Shown: one piece after another, positions 14,511-14,515 of the stretch
Numbering within the stretch: the first letter of the stretch is position 1
Layout: each line of letters opens with the position of its first letter
Assembly: GCA_964492245.1 (NCBI GenBank)
Contig: CAZBJJ010000049.1
Coordinates: 1 to 14,515, forward strand
DNA length: 14,515 nt
Direction of reading: 5' to 3'
Source: CAZBJJ01 sp964492245
GTDB lineage: Bacteria; Spirochaetota; Spirochaetia; Treponematales; Breznakiellaceae
Translations under genes and position numbers: made by a program
Notes under the pieces: generated by a model
Told to the model about the DNA's origin: nothing
The model's database searches: none
Seen by the model: only the letters and a program-made list of their open reading frames with translations

Positions 14511-14515
14511 CAATA

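Noticed and set aside
1..14515. Mobile element, prophage, defence island or tRNA gene
   Set aside because: No transposase, integrase, terminal inverted repeats, target-site duplications, phage genes, restriction or toxin genes, or tRNA cloverleaf could be seen on either strand.

Overview
The window reads like ordinary chromosome from a free-living or gut-associated spirochaete, probably in the Treponema/Spirochaetales group. The evidence is indirect. There is a eukaryote-type hexokinase of the kind carried by treponemes, a receiver-like/ATPase/cyclic-nucleotide-binding signalling protein, two small exported beta-barrel-like proteins with 'AQ' signal cleavage sites, and a mid-range, GCC-rich coding style. 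No 16S, tRNA or other phylogenetic marker is present, so the placement is inference.

Layout. Bases 1-115 are non-coding leader of a hexokinase gene (116-1468, +). It converges on a secreted M15-type D-Ala-D-Ala carboxypeptidase-like gene (1538-2461, -) across a 33-bp tandem repeat with small hairpins. A divergent tetratricopeptide-repeat gene (2541-3146, +) runs head-on, 12 bp apart, into a three-domain signalling gene (3159-4502, -). Divergent from that is a three-gene run on the + strand: glycogen debranching enzyme glgX (4556-6709), a 5'(3')-deoxyribonucleotidase-like HAD phosphatase (6721-7356) and a B12-binding radical SAM protein of the DUF4080 type (7360-8778). A TTGACA promoter overlapping the radical SAM stop codon starts a two-gene unit of paralogous small outer-membrane-type proteins (8879-9361, 9374-9850), closed by a strong hairpin terminator. 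The last part is a divergent pair: an acyl-ACP thioesterase (9917-10639, -) and a complete cobalamin-dependent methionine synthase metH (10701-14510, +). The gene density is high and no stretch over 300 bases lacks a gene.

How the genes fit together. Hexokinase and GlgX bracket sugar entry and glycogen mobilisation, but they are in separate transcription units. MetH and the radical SAM protein both use cobalamin domains, so the cell must make or import B12. The thioesterase points to release of free fatty acids or acyl control of lipid synthesis. The M15 peptidase and the two beta-barrel-like proteins act in the envelope. The 447-residue signalling protein is a candidate partner-switching kinase gated by a cyclic nucleotide.

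The window is mostly housekeeping DNA; no mobile element, CRISPR, defence island or clearly new multi-gene system is visible. The points most worth a second look are: (i) four genes whose ATG lies exactly 6 nt after a -10-like hexamer with no usable ribosome binding site, suggesting leaderless mRNAs; (ii) the signalling fusion with a degenerate receiver domain; (iii) the 33-bp repeat that carries the 3' ends of two convergent genes; (iv) an A9 run at the module boundary of metH; and (v) an apparent Glu-to-Gln change at the thioesterase active site.
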